The notes: generated by a model not told the origin, from the letters alone. Positions 34,101 through 43,728 are shown, counted from the first letter of the stretch. The stretch is 64,000 nucleotides of DNA from Eutreptiella sp. 'Long Island Sound 2002' (GCA_964036045.1 OZ038384.1:20250500-20314499); one strand, 5' to 3'. Program-made: numbers and translations.

Positions 34101-35243
34101 GCAAAAATGATTTTGAGTACCTTGCCCCCATGGCTAAAGGCGATCATCAACGCCCGGGTTGCCGAGGCCACCCACCACACACGCACGGCCCCCACCCTCA
34201 AAGAGTTGTGGGACTTTTTGGAACAACGTTTCCACGAGTATGACCCCTCAAGGGCTGATGAAAGGTGGCGAGCCCTCACCCCCAGGGTGGTTAGAGGGCA
34301 AATAACCCTCATCGACCTTGAAGATTTCTATGCTCGTTGGCAACGTTTGTTGCCTCTGAGCAATGAGACTCGTCCCCACGTGATCCGGGAGCAGCTCCTA
34401 AGCAAGCTCCCGTGGATCAAGGAGAAGGTCGTCAAGCAAGAGGCTAAGAATAGCCCAGACAGCTATGTGGTGGATTTTAGTGGCCTTGACCCTTCGCCGG
34501 GTCGCGCCCCATTCGAAAAAGAACTCAGGAAATATAGCGCTCAAGCTTGCACTACGATTCCTGAGATTGTTTCCTATTCGGGGCCGGGGGTGATAGTTGA
34601 CTGCAAAGACCCGGCTCTCCAGGAGTGGATCTTGAAACTCAACAACACACCTCACACACGCGGCTACACTATGAAAGTGGAGCAACGTAGGCCTCGTTTG
34701 AAGCCTGCGGAAATCTACGCCCTTGCCCATAAAAGCGTGTCAGAGAGGGAAGCTCTCGAACGCCTCAATAAAGGAGACAAGACGACGGTGACGTACACTC
34801 ATCGCCCTTCTCACAATAAAACCGCGGTGCATGCGGTTAATGCGGAGGCTACGGCGGACCCTGACACCTCCGAACCCGCTGACACCTCCGTCAACGCCGT
34901 GGGTCACTCTAAACCTCCGGCGAAGAAACCCGTCGACCCCGGGGCTAAACCGCCACCTACCTTTTGGGTTCCGTGTTCCAAACATTGGAAAACACGTAAA
35001 CAAACGGATATGGACATGTCTTGGATTGATTGGGGTGCCACCAATACCACCCTTTGGACGTGTAAGCCTAATTCTCCGTGCAATGACACTCATTGGAACA
35101 TTGCGGGTAAGTCTAAAGGTGGTAAGCCTAAGGGTGGCGATAAGGGTGGCGGTGGTGATAAGGGTGGTGGTGGTTATAAGGGTGGCGGCGGCAAGGGCGA
35201 TAAAGGAGGCAAGGGAGCGCCGAACGGGCGCGGACGTTGGTAG
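31092..35243 (+). CDS. gag: Gag polyprotein of element 1
   Basis: 1,383 codons to a TAG at 35,241-35,243. The first ATGs (31,092 and 31,101) lie inside the 5' LTR, and the frame reads through the primer site without a stop. The next ATG is more than 100 codons further on, so initiation within the LTR is likely. Residues 1-650 are disordered and proline/serine-rich, with about six copies of a motif like PMSGTRDRPMLVEESPAP between about 31,890 and 32,430. A Cys/His cluster (CDCPRCVVHYETC) lies near 33,025, then a coiled coil (VRDLRNQNLELQRSHQELSQ) near residue 670. The retrotransposon Gag core is at about 970-1,130 (YDEWVEKLQQWL ... WDFLEQRFHEYDPSRADERW). There is no canonical CCHC knuckle. The C-terminus is a lysine/glycine-rich basic tail (KGGDKGGGGDKGG), probably the nucleic-acid-binding part. 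Confidence 0.9.
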   Translation: MSSMPSNVAAHATATSAPDHPVWFHGSRGENFSSLLGAWHRGKRSVQDFVDQIQVKISSPGGIAEGVQVPTLRTSSALTPSTGQGPQKRAKPQVATNSKFPKSPNVPIGAPHPRNPAGVPGMVGGEIDGHPQGAIRGPQSPIMGSGTVTSAENRAVIDLSTGVIERTNAAPSRAADWGTMASPMGPIVVDSGTPPSLGGLPEPQVRQNLFAAGPISPIVDQLDAENRRVLALTPDPHGHLGPAREAVALIQQALSGTRQNPTVVESSPTPMSGSRRFPSLVEESPALGAYPNPPSGSRLNPTIIEESPTQIEEDECDQWFPLAVEQWNDDEEEEIGVLERHELHHSPISVASSPAPLEPMSGTRDRPMLVEESPAPHYITVEDSPAPQFIAVEGSPVPMSGVKHRPCLVVESPEPTGDRAGITSPVPMSGTKDRPSLVDDSPAMPKVNNLCWGGGNQVEGGSATLPINLVSPPTNTSPTEDPQLPNWGGDPEVATGSEPVFASHPRTRSPMVVHESPQYIVVDDSPPPPPRPNTVGHVPPPPSPRHRQVAYIEHVQGIPHLVRPSNGGGSGGGHPSSGGAPAPVAARPTPPSRPAGGPSGPSVAGGAAGGGGGGSSPPRGGGGPSFRHSGGPTPTRGEDDLQHTCDCPRCVVHYETCIQSLMAQVRDLRNQNLELQRSHQELSQAVASTVGISQSYGDRMTQILSTLAKFDAVVQAYQRDSKVVEASVADHLKMSNGNTAKCFSAVESLATRYAAVASRIDAWDHWYSTPAEPVTVVPPPPSAPPPVPDPTPAAPTAPMGAPSGSSGGGCVLPFSVHPSHDCIYHPNACPDSGWPKGGEEHHEHPHPQEPTSWRGIAEKQKERAVPEWRATPKGEEHPTEPTAPWANEEENTSSLGNINPLTKNVFTSPGKPSYTPSHPTDTCTVSPVKVAPSASGGAPPTMAPPAYHPYQMPMVQNSYTKAVEDSDMPKPQFNGQLECYDEWVEKLQQWLGGCDTMYRKANEAKMILSTLPPWLKAIINARVAEATHHTRTAPTLKELWDFLEQRFHEYDPSRADERWRALTPRVVRGQITLIDLEDFYARWQRLLPLSNETRPHVIREQLLSKLPWIKEKVVKQEAKNSPDSYVVDFSGLDPSPGRAPFEKELRKYSAQACTTIPEIVSYSGPGVIVDCKDPALQEWILKLNNTPHTRGYTMKVEQRRPRLKPAEIYALAHKSVSEREALERLNKGDKTTVTYTHRPSHNKTAVHAVNAEATADPDTSEPADTSVNAVGHSKPPAKKPVDPGAKPPPTFWVPCSKHWKTRKQTDMDMSWIDWGATNTTLWTCKPNSPCNDTHWNIAGKSKGGKPKGGDKGGGGDKGGGGYKGGGGKGDKGGKGAPNGRGRW
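31166..31177 (+). other. Primer-binding site, initiator tRNA-Met type
   Basis: TGGTAGCAGAGG immediately follows the LTR. It is complementary to a tRNA 3' end ...CCTCTGCTACCA, the end I know from metazoan initiator tRNA-Met, and differs from the TGGTATCAGAGC of many plant elements. Confidence 0.85.
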
Positions 35244-35260
35244 AGGTGCCCAGAGGCGCC
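35241..35260 (+). promoter_or_regulatory. gag-pol TAG with immediate hairpin
   Basis: gag ends in TAG, and the same frame then continues for 20 sense codons into pol. One base after the TAG, GGTGCC (35,245-35,250) can pair with GGCGCC (35,255-35,260) around a CAGA tetraloop, a 6-bp stem with one G-U. The layout suggests stop-codon readthrough. Separate initiation at ATG 35,328 is an alternative. Confidence 0.6.
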
Positions 35261-35303
35261 CCCTTCGAAAGAAGAAAACCTCGGGCACCCCTGTGACACT
35301 ACC

Positions 35304-38300
35304 GTGGCTCTCGTTCCATCGAGAGTCATGAAGGGGCATATAGTGACTAGTGAGATTCAAACCGAACTTTCCGTTCAGGTTGTTTTGCCCAATGGAGAAC
35401 GCAAGGCCCTCCGTGTTTTGGTGGATTTTGGGTGCCAAGCGGTCGCTTTGGCCAACCCCAATGTTTTTGGAGACCAACTCTCCGAAAAATATGAATCCCC
35501 CCAACGGAGGCGCCTACTCCAAGCAGATAATGAGACGCCTTTGCCAGGGGGGGACGAGCAAATAGACGTCAAAATTCAATTTACGGGGGTTGTGGATGGT
35601 AGTGTTTCACTTCCTCGTGTTGCCCAGTATGGCGTGTCCCCGTACCTTGTCCCGAATTTACCTTGGGATATGGTTTTGGGGCACCCATGGGGTTACGAAC
35701 ATTGTGTGAGCCATTTTGCCCGTTTCAATTGTTTGTACTCTCACCATCCAGTGCACTCCCGTTTTTGGATTGAGGACTTCCGTGAGGCTCCACGAACCGG
35801 CAAACCATTTTTGGTGAAACCCATTCATGGTAAGGTGTCACGTCAGTCCGTGTGGGGCCTAACTGTTCCAGTCATTGGGGCGGTCGCTCCTACGCACCCT
35901 GCCCCGGCCATTGTGGTTACGCCCCCTGGTGGCGAACCGCCTAACCGTGTTGAGGCCGAGAAACACATATCCTATGCCTTGACCGCTTCCTCCGTGGCCC
36001 CCGTACAGGACCGGGCTTGTGCTTTGGAGCTCGTTGAATTTGCTCCCGAAGCTCTTGCCCGTGATGTTCTACCTACGCGGCGTGATGGGTCCATGTGGAC
36101 CCAGTCTGACTATGGCCTCACGCCATATTGGGCCGCACGTGTCAAGAAACAATTTGGCAAAAACCCCGACGTGGACGCCTTCAATAGGGTCCCGGGTATG
36201 GCCCAGGCTACCCGATGGGTTTCGCCGCTTGAAGATTTCTTTTCCACTCCCGCGGACCCCTCTAAATTGTATTGGATGTGCCCTCCCTATCATCGGTTTT
36301 CCGATTGTGTTCGGAAAATTCGGCAAGAAAAACTACGAGCCATCGTCGTAGGGCCGAAGTGGACACATAGGGAGTGGTGGAAACCCCTTATGGAAATTAC
36401 TTTACAAGGGTACCACCTTCCTGGGCCAGAGACTAAAGCCTGTCTCTATCAGAATGACCACCTCACGCCCCTTCCTCAACGGGGTTGGTCCACGGTGGCG
36501 CTATACGTGGACGGTGGTATTGCGGAGGAAAATTTGGCGGCCACTAAATGTCATGTGGCCTCCGTTTTGGCACCGGCCGTCTCTAACCCCAACACGGATG
36601 GCGAGCCGGGCATGACCTCGGAGGAAGAGTCGGAGGATGAAAGGGTGCCTAACCATTTGGCTTCGGTGCGCACCCTCACGTATCAGGCGACCCATAAAAA
36701 ACTCCTCGCACCCGTTACTCTTGATCCTACCCCCGAAGATTTGGAGGCACAAGAATGCGTGCGTTCACGCATTGCGAAAATTGAACGAGAGTTATTGGGT
36801 GGGAGGGCCACTACCGTTAAGCGTTACCGAAAACGTAAAGGCGCCACACGATTGTTGGCGGCTTCTCGTGTGGGTGGCGTTGTCACCACCCAAGAGCCTA
36901 TTGTGTCTCCGGAGGTGGAGCTCATGAGGAAACGCATCCTCGCGGACTATGAGCGGGATGTTTTTAGTGGGGAGGTTCGTCTCCGTCCGGACCAGGAACA
37001 CCCTAAGGTCCGTGGTACGGAGCGGTTGGGGTTTGCTAAACTTGACCTATACCCGAACGCCAAACCCAAGTCCGTGAAGCCTATACGGTTGGTGGGGGAG
37101 CGTGCTGCGGCGGAGCAAGAAATAGTGGAGGACTTTTTGGCTCGTGGCTGGATTGAGCCGTGCCCTGCCTCCGAATGGGCGTCCAACGGTTTCGTTGTGC
37201 CCAAGAAAGAGAAAGGAAAGTGGCGCCTCGTGGTGGACTACCGCCAACTTAATGAGGCTACCTTGCCCGACGCACACCCCCTCCCCCTGATAGAAAACAT
37301 GTTGGAAAATCAATCCAAACACAAGATTTTCACTATTGTGGACTTGAGTAAAGGGTTTCATCAAATTCCCCTTCACCCTGAATCCCGGGCTAAGACCGCC
37401 ATGAATTTGGCGGGTAAGCGATACCAATGGCGTGTTATGCCTATGGGTATCAAGAATGGGCCCGCTATTTTTCAACGGGTCATGGACCATGTTTTGCAGG
37501 GTTTGGATTGTGCGGACGTATATATTGATGATATTATTATTGGTTCCTCCGGTGCGACGGAGGAGGAGCTATTGGCTAACCACGACCGCGACGTGCGTGC
37601 CGTGTTGGATAGGCTACGAAAAGAGGAGTTGGTTGCTTCGGTTAGCAAAACCGATTTCTTTGTTCGTTCGGTTGAGTTTTGTGGCCATGTGTTGGAAAAT
37701 GGCACACGTCGGCCGGCGCCAGGGAAAATGTTGGCGCTTGAGCGTTGGGACAAACCGGATAATGTTCGGGAGCTCCGGGGGTTCTTGGGGCTCGCCAACT
37801 ATTATTCGGGCTATGTCCAACACTACGCCTCCATAGCTACCCCTTTGATTAATATGTTGAAGGATTTGCCTAAGCATAAGAATGGCAAAAAGATAGGCCT
37901 AACGTGGAATGCTTCGGCTAACGAGGCCTTTTTGAAGCTCAAGCGTGCTATTACGGATATTGTTCCCCTCCAACTAGCCGATTGGGATAAGGACTTTGTC
38001 CTCACCCCGGACGCTAGTAATTGGGCGGTGGGGGCGGCCCTACAGCAGGAAGGTCCCGATGGTGCCCTACGCCCCCTTGCCTTTTTCTCCCGCAAATTGT
38101 CAGGCAGCCAATTGAATTGGAGCCCTCGGGAGAAAGAGTGCTACGCCATAGTGGCGGCGCTTTTAAAATGGCATGGCTGGGTGGGGAACAAGCGCGTGGA
38201 GGTCCGTACGGACCACCGTAGCCTTGAAAATTGGGCTACGGAGGACCTCAAAACCGTGGGGGGTCCCTCTCCACGCCAAGCGCGTTGGCATGAATTGTTC

Positions 38301-40220
38301 TCTAAATTCGACCTCCATGTGGTTTACACTCCGGGGCCAGTGAACCCCGTGGGTGATTTCTTGTCCCGTTGGGCTTACCCTGCTAACCCGGCGTTGGGTG
38401 ATGTGTCCATACATGGGACGGCCCAAGCGGCCGGGGATGTGCGGGACATGATGGCGGCCGAGAAGGAGGAACTTCTCGCCCGCCCCCTTGTATTTAGGGC
38501 GGTTGTGGCGCCCGTTGTTACTAGGTCTAAAGCGGCGCCTCGGGCTCAAGGGGCACCCGCGTGTGATCCACCCCCTCTGGCTTCGCCTCCAGTGGGGGGG
38601 GGGACGAAGCAAAAGAGAAAGCTTCGGAGACTGGAGCGAATTGTCAAGATAAAAAAATCTTGGAAGTCCCACAAAAAAGCAACCCCTATACATGGGGAGG
38701 ATGCTCCCAATGTTTTTGAGATAAATTGGGCTAAACACTACCCAAATTGTCAACGCTACAAACAAATGTGGCAAGATGCCTTGAATGGGAGCTTCCAAGA
38801 TGGAGTGAGGTTGGTGGATAACAAGCTCGTCCGTAATGGACGGTGGTGTGTTCCTACGCCGCTAGTGCATCGTTTGGTAGCCGAATACCATGATGCATTT
38901 CACTTAACTACCTCCAGTGTGGAAAAACACTGGAAGGAAATTAACCATGGCGTGGAAGGTGAGGGGTTGTACAAAGCAGTGGAACTGCAATGTCAAACGT
39001 GTCCCTCATGTGCCATTCACACGCATGACACCAAGCGCAAGCAAGGGTACATGACCCCTATGCCTATACCTATGGAGCCCATGGACTCCATAGCGCTTGA
39101 TGTGTTTCACTACCCTTCCACCTCCTACGATGGAGAGGTGTATGACCGAATGCTCCTATGTGTATGCCGGCTTTCCGGCTACCTCATCGCGATCCCTATT
39201 CCTAAACCCCGTCATGGAGACAAGGATGAAGGGCTAACGGGGAGAAGAGCGGCCCATTTGGTAATGGAGCGCTGGGTGGATAGGTTCGGAGCCCCTCGTG
39301 AAATATGCTCCGACCGTGGGCCACAATTTGTGAGCCAATATTTCCAAACCCTTTGTTCTAAGATTGGTGCCCGCTCGACTATGTGTCTCGCGGGTAGGCA
39401 CCAAGGTAATGGCAAGGCCGAAAATACTGGCAAGCAGCTAAGGCGTGCCGTTGCTAAAGCCATTACCTTGAAGAAAAAGAAAACCAATTGGGTAGAGGTT
39501 TTGCCCGCCGTTGTACGAGCGTGGCATGAGACTACAGGTCCTTCAGGTTATACACCTAACGAGATTGTGTTTGGTAAACACAACCGTACTAAGGGGCCTC
39601 CTCTTGCTGAGCCTAAGGGGGTGGCCCAAGACGCCGCTCACTATTTCCAACGGCGTGAGGAGCTTATTGCTCTTGCACGGAGGGCTATGATTCAAGTGCA
39701 AGAGACAATGGCTCGTAAGTATAATAAGAGTAGGAGGATGTCCCCCAATTTCTCAAAAGGGGACCGCGTATGGGTCCGTCGCCAACGCAAAAATCTTGGC
39801 GATAAGACTTGTCCCTATTGGGATGGGCCCTATGAGGTTGTGGCCAAGAAGGCGCACGACCTCTATGTTATTCAAGTGGACCAACGGAGGTTAGTTGACG
39901 TCCACGTTGATTGTTTAATGAAAACGGTCAACTCCCCTCGCTCCCCCGTGCCTCTAAATTACACGGAGGAGGTTGCTAGGGTGCCCTCCCAGTTTGAGGA
40001 GGACACCTATAATGTCAAGAAAATATTAAGTCACCGTACTTACCGCAAGAGACTTCTCTTCAAGGTGCGGTGGGAGGGTTATACCAAGGATTGGGATACC
40101 GAGGAACCCGTTGAAACCTTCTTACCATCCTACAACAAAGTTTGGAGAGATTACTTGCAGAAACAGAATCTCACCCAAACCGTTGACATCCTTGCCCACC
40201 TTGGTGGACCGCTCTCATGA
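35304..40220 (+). CDS. pol: Pol polyprotein of element 1: PR, Dam-like MT, RT, RNase H, integrase, chromodomain
   Basis: Residue numbers count from GTG 35,304, 1,638 codons to TGA; the first ATG is 35,328. Protease: LVDFGCQAV, with DFG at 41-43 in place of D-S/T-G. Methyltransferase-like domain at about 267-364: SDYGLTPYWAARVKKQF, PDVDAF, LYWMCPPYHRF, VVGPKWTHREWW. RT at about 590-800: VDYRQLN, IVDLSKGFHQI with D680, YIDD with D742/D743, FLGLANYY. RNase H: LTPDAS D903, REKECYA, RTDHRSL D970, VGDFLSRW D1018. Integrase: H/C finger (YHDAFH ... CQTCPSC), then D1266, D1337 and E1373 with 35 residues between the last two. GPY/F block: YWDGPYEVV. Chromodomain at about 1,569-1,607: YNVKKILSHRTYRKRLLFKV and WEGYTKDWDTEEPV. 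Every catalytic residue is present except the protease Ser/Thr. Polyprotein processing is inferred. Confidence 0.95.
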   Translation: MALVPSRVMKGHIVTSEIQTELSVQVVLPNGERKALRVLVDFGCQAVALANPNVFGDQLSEKYESPQRRRLLQADNETPLPGGDEQIDVKIQFTGVVDGSVSLPRVAQYGVSPYLVPNLPWDMVLGHPWGYEHCVSHFARFNCLYSHHPVHSRFWIEDFREAPRTGKPFLVKPIHGKVSRQSVWGLTVPVIGAVAPTHPAPAIVVTPPGGEPPNRVEAEKHISYALTASSVAPVQDRACALELVEFAPEALARDVLPTRRDGSMWTQSDYGLTPYWAARVKKQFGKNPDVDAFNRVPGMAQATRWVSPLEDFFSTPADPSKLYWMCPPYHRFSDCVRKIRQEKLRAIVVGPKWTHREWWKPLMEITLQGYHLPGPETKACLYQNDHLTPLPQRGWSTVALYVDGGIAEENLAATKCHVASVLAPAVSNPNTDGEPGMTSEEESEDERVPNHLASVRTLTYQATHKKLLAPVTLDPTPEDLEAQECVRSRIAKIERELLGGRATTVKRYRKRKGATRLLAASRVGGVVTTQEPIVSPEVELMRKRILADYERDVFSGEVRLRPDQEHPKVRGTERLGFAKLDLYPNAKPKSVKPIRLVGERAAAEQEIVEDFLARGWIEPCPASEWASNGFVVPKKEKGKWRLVVDYRQLNEATLPDAHPLPLIENMLENQSKHKIFTIVDLSKGFHQIPLHPESRAKTAMNLAGKRYQWRVMPMGIKNGPAIFQRVMDHVLQGLDCADVYIDDIIIGSSGATEEELLANHDRDVRAVLDRLRKEELVASVSKTDFFVRSVEFCGHVLENGTRRPAPGKMLALERWDKPDNVRELRGFLGLANYYSGYVQHYASIATPLINMLKDLPKHKNGKKIGLTWNASANEAFLKLKRAITDIVPLQLADWDKDFVLTPDASNWAVGAALQQEGPDGALRPLAFFSRKLSGSQLNWSPREKECYAIVAALLKWHGWVGNKRVEVRTDHRSLENWATEDLKTVGGPSPRQARWHELFSKFDLHVVYTPGPVNPVGDFLSRWAYPANPALGDVSIHGTAQAAGDVRDMMAAEKEELLARPLVFRAVVAPVVTRSKAAPRAQGAPACDPPPLASPPVGGGTKQKRKLRRLERIVKIKKSWKSHKKATPIHGEDAPNVFEINWAKHYPNCQRYKQMWQDALNGSFQDGVRLVDNKLVRNGRWCVPTPLVHRLVAEYHDAFHLTTSSVEKHWKEINHGVEGEGLYKAVELQCQTCPSCAIHTHDTKRKQGYMTPMPIPMEPMDSIALDVFHYPSTSYDGEVYDRMLLCVCRLSGYLIAIPIPKPRHGDKDEGLTGRRAAHLVMERWVDRFGAPREICSDRGPQFVSQYFQTLCSKIGARSTMCLAGRHQGNGKAENTGKQLRRAVAKAITLKKKKTNWVEVLPAVVRAWHETTGPSGYTPNEIVFGKHNRTKGPPLAEPKGVAQDAAHYFQRREELIALARRAMIQVQETMARKYNKSRRMSPNFSKGDRVWVRRQRKNLGDKTCPYWDGPYEVVAKKAHDLYVIQVDQRRLVDVHVDCLMKTVNSPRSPVPLNYTEEVARVPSQFEEDTYNVKKILSHRTYRKRLLFKVRWEGYTKDWDTEEPVETFLPSYNKVWRDYLQKQNLTQTVDILAHLGGPLS
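36102..36395 (+). other. Dam-methyltransferase-like domain inside element 1 Pol
   Basis: Order T-P-x-W, then FG...D-x-D-A-F, then W-V-S-P...F-F, then LYWMCPPY, then KIRQEKLRAIVVGPKW and WW. This parallels the phage-type N6-adenine methyltransferase fold also reported in DIRS-group retroelements, where the motif is usually N/D-PP-Y/F/W. Here it is CPPY (36,279-36,290), so activity is doubtful. It lies between protease and RT. Confidence 0.6.
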
Positions 40221-43200
40221 GCGTGCCACGAAAAGAAAACCCTAACCAATATGGATATATTATTGTTTGGGGAAGGGAGGAGAGAGCGAGAAGCGGTGGG
40301 AGACAGGAAAGAAGATGTGCATGCACGGCGCGCTCCTCGGTTACAAAAATCCCCACCGGAGCAGGGCGGTGGGTACCGCAGGTTTACCCCACCGTCTACC
40401 TCTCTCACCGCTAAAGGCTTGAGAGTCCTTGGGGTGGGGTGGCGTGGCATATAGCCTGGGGCGGAAGTGGGACGTGTTCTTTCGGGGGTCTTAATGCCAT
40501 TCAAACCCCTATCCTTGGGTCTTACTGGAGCACTCCTACCACCACCAGGACTACTGCCGTCAGTCCTGCCCACGATGACGCCCCCTGTCAAGGGTGCTAA
40601 CAACGTGGCAAGCACTTCCCGAAGACTCTGCCGGGTTGTGCGCATGGTGGTGTTTGCAAGGTTTCGGAGTGCCGCCCCGTACCGAAACCACGACCCCACG
40701 ACCGTCCCTGACCCGTGACCCAAGCCAACGAGCTAAATCATTTGCTCAAAATGGCGAAGGCTTGAAAACTTCGTTGGGTTGGCGGGTACAACCCATTTTC
40801 CCTTTTTGTGTTGGGCGTGATGGTTTTCCACCGATTTGCCCTTGTCCACACGAGGGTAGGTATACAAGGTACGAAGTACTCGTGTGGCTCACATTACGTG
40901 GAAAAAATTTCGTGGCGTGCAAAATTGCCACTACATACGGCGAGGACTTAAGCCTAGAGGGAGGGGTCGTCCTCTACAATACAAGTATTCTAATATGAAT
41001 TGCAATGGGTGCCTTTGCCCCGTCACTCTATGAGTGGGTGGGGTCTTCAAAGGCAGAGAGTGGCGTTGCGGATTTGGGCCGTCTCCGCCGCCTGGGTATT
41101 TGACCCCGGTCGCTATGCGTGCCCGGGTTGGGAGTGGGTACCCTCCATTGCCATTGCATGGGGCCGCATGCTGGCTGGGTGTGCACTTCATGTCCTTGAT
41201 GAATTTTGCGGGGGAGTTCCTGCCTGCAACGAGAGGGAACAAACAATATGATGAAAAGGGCGAGTGTGCACATGCATATGTTTATGAGAGAATATGTATA
41301 TTAATGTTTTCTCTAGAGTTCCCCACGAGTGGACTTGGATTTCCACAACACCCGAGGGGTCCTCTATCCCAACACCCAACCAAACGGGTTGGGATATGGG
41401 CGTGGCATTTTTCTTTATAGAGACCCGTGCGTGGACTTGGATTTCCACAACACACACGAGTCTCTCTGTCCGAGACACACCAAAACCGGGTGTGCCCGTG
41501 GCCAATGGTAGCGTGTGTGTGCGCATGCCATTAATTTAGTTACGGGATTATGTGGTTGCCTATTACGTTGGTTATCACCCGCCCCCCGAGCAAGCAAGAC
41601 CTAGGTTGACACCTACCTTTGGGGTTTTGTAGCCGTGTACACCGGCCCAAGTTTACACACGGAGGTGTAAACATGAATCCGTCATACACGGTGTAGAGGG
41701 GTTGGGGGAGTAAAACTCCTTCGGGGCGTGTCATCGTGCCCCCGGGGAGTAGGGTGGGCTGATTCACCAGCGGGACCGTACGGGCGACCTCCCCAATTTG
41801 CGACCTGGAGGTGACCCCCTGCGCTACGGCCCGCCGGTTGCACACCCACCGACAAAGGTAACACGCAAGCTAACCTAAGTGTTTATACGCACGCCCCCAA
41901 GACACACACGAACACCAAGCAACAAGGTGGCGTATCTATACACGTGTTCTATTGTGGATATGCTTACTGTTTGTTGTGTGTACGTGGGTAGTTTGTGGAA
42001 ACTCTTGCACGTGCCGTATGTGTGGAGTGCCACCATCACGTGCCCCAAGGCCGCCACCGCGAGACCCACACTCTGTGATGCCCTCCGGGCGAGTGTGTGC
42101 CCCCGGGCCCTGCCAGTGGGTGTGCGCGCACAAGTGTGTCTTGTGTTTGTCGGCGTGCATCGCTCTATTATGTGTATATGTGATATATATACGTAGTATG
42201 GCTCCTAGGTGAGGGGTTAGCAGTGAGGTCAGGTTATTATTACATGGTTATGAGGTTTGTCTATTTAAGTGTGTCTACTCACACCCTCATCCCATCTCCG
42301 TACCTCCTCCTTTACCCTCTAAGTGGTGCATCACGTGTGACACACATGCTAAATTTAATCGAAGACGTGGACACGACCCTTGGCTGAGCCGTGCCCACCA
42401 TCACATGAGCCACAACCGTGGCTTTCCCACATTCTGAAAGGCACACCGGCCTTGATTTCATTTTTTTTTGTTTGTTTGTGGCGGGTCAGTTTACAAGTGG
42501 GCCTTTGGCTAGGCCTTGTCTCGGTCTTTTACAAGCAAGTCATCAAGCAAGTTTACATCTTACAAGCAAGAGCTCACTCATTACTACAAGCGTTACGGGC
42601 AAGCACATCAAGAACATCAAGCACATCAAGCCCTCATAAACGATCTAAAGCACGTGGGTGCAAGGTGTGGGCATCGTACCCGTGTTTATCTTTGTGCCTA
42701 GTGTTTTAAGCGGTTCTTTTACCCTGAGGCCATCGTGACCTCTTTCCTCTAATTAGTGAGCTACCGCGCGCACGGTGGGCCATCGTGGCCGTGTTTGTTA
42801 GGTGGCCTAAGCATGCACAAGACAGTGGCGAGCACAAGTCAGTCATGCATCCCTGACCTCTACCTTTGTTTCCCCACGTGCTCCCTGCTGCAGGCACAGT
42901 CCTAAGTTGCTGTCAGTGTCTCCTGTCCCTGTTGCTGGCTTTTCTTTGTCAAAAGTAAAAATTTGGCACTGTCGCGTCGCGCCGCTTCGCATGTACCATT
43001 ACCTTCAGTTTTGTTTAAAAGTGTGATTTCACTTTGCCTTTAGTTTTAATTCTTTGAAAAACTACCTGCCCTTACCTGCTGGACCCCACATGCCTCATGC
43101 GACACGCAGGGACCAGACTCTACGCGCCGCAGCTCGCGATTTCGCCTACTACTTATTGCGGAACCTGCGGGATCCCGTCTGTCAATTTCTGTATATTGGC

Positions 43201-43374
43201 GGTGGTTCAATTCCTACCGATCGGCGCTACTTCAGCGGCAGTGCGGCGGGCTCCGAGACCGCCTGCGTAGGTTCGATTCCGTACGGGAGGAAATTTGCTA
43301 ACCTGTGATTTGCTGCTGTTTGTGACTGCTACGTTCCTCTTGGGCATGTACTTCCTGCCCGTGGCAGTCGTTTT
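40221..43374 (+). other. Long 3' untranslated part of element 1
   Basis: About 3.15 kb between the pol stop and the polypurine tract, without a convincing gene. The longest minus frame (40,151-40,723) overlaps the end of pol and has low-information composition. It has a direct repeat GTGGACTTGGATTTCCACAAC at 41,329 and 41,431 (102-bp spacing) and AAGCAAG/CATCAAG-rich stretches around 42,530-42,640. No env-like membrane protein is seen. Confidence 0.6.
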
Positions 43375-43385
43375 AAGTGGGGGGG
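43375..43385 (+). other. Polypurine tract of element 1
   Basis: AAGTGGGGGGG ends exactly at the 3' LTR, the expected place for plus-strand priming. Confidence 0.85.
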
Positions 43386-43728
43386 TGAAGCAGGTCACAA
43401 CCCTACCCTGGCATTTTACCCCTAAGGGAGCATTATATGGCCCTATATATGGGATATATGTGGGATAGGGTATATCATATTCCATTTCCTTGTTAGGAAC
43501 ATAGGATGTGGGATGGATAAGGCATTCTTGGATGTTTAGTAGTTATTCAATTAGTGGATGATAGGGTGGATTTCTCATATGTGCATATCAGGTATTTCAT
43601 TGGCTATGTGTACCATATCTGTTTGCAGGATACTATTCAGTCAACACTATCGTTATGTCTTCTATGCCAAGCAATGTTGCTGCCCATGCCACTGCGACCT
43701 CTGCTCCTGACCACCCGGTCTGGTTTCA
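43386..43728 (+). repeat. 3' LTR of element 1 (343 bp)
   Basis: Identical to 30,823-31,165, followed by CCAC (43,729-43,732). Confidence 0.95.

Larger units (their letters stand above)
30823..43728 (+). mobile_element. Element 1: complete Ty3/Gypsy chromovirus-type LTR retrotransposon (12.9 kb)
   Basis: All structural parts are present. The 343-bp LTRs are identical by eye and start TG and end CA. A primer-binding site abuts the 5' LTR and a polypurine tract abuts the 3' LTR. CCAC lies immediately outside each LTR. gag and pol are long and intact. Identical LTRs and full reading frames imply recent insertion. It sits inside exon C of the transposase-like gene at 29,901. The order protease, methyltransferase-like, RT, RNase H, integrase, chromodomain places it with chromodomain-bearing Gypsy elements, with one unusual extra domain. 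Confidence 0.95.

Noticed and set aside
35241-35303. Programmed frameshift between gag and pol
   Set aside because: Both are in the same frame; only a TAG separates them.
40151-40723. Minus-strand 190-codon frame at the end of pol
   Set aside because: Overlaps the chromodomain coding end, has low-information composition and no domain; probably chance.
43190-43300. Two tRNA-like B-box words (GGTTCAATTCC and GGTTCGATTCC)
   Set aside because: The flanking bases do not form a 5-bp T-stem and no cloverleaf could be drawn.
40221-43374. env-like gene in element 1
   Set aside because: No long frame with signal peptide or membrane segments is present.
30823-43728. Reading the 343-bp repeat as a shared 5' leader of two separate elements
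   Set aside because: TG...CA ends, adjoining primer site, adjoining polypurine tract and CCAC duplications show they are the two LTRs of one element.
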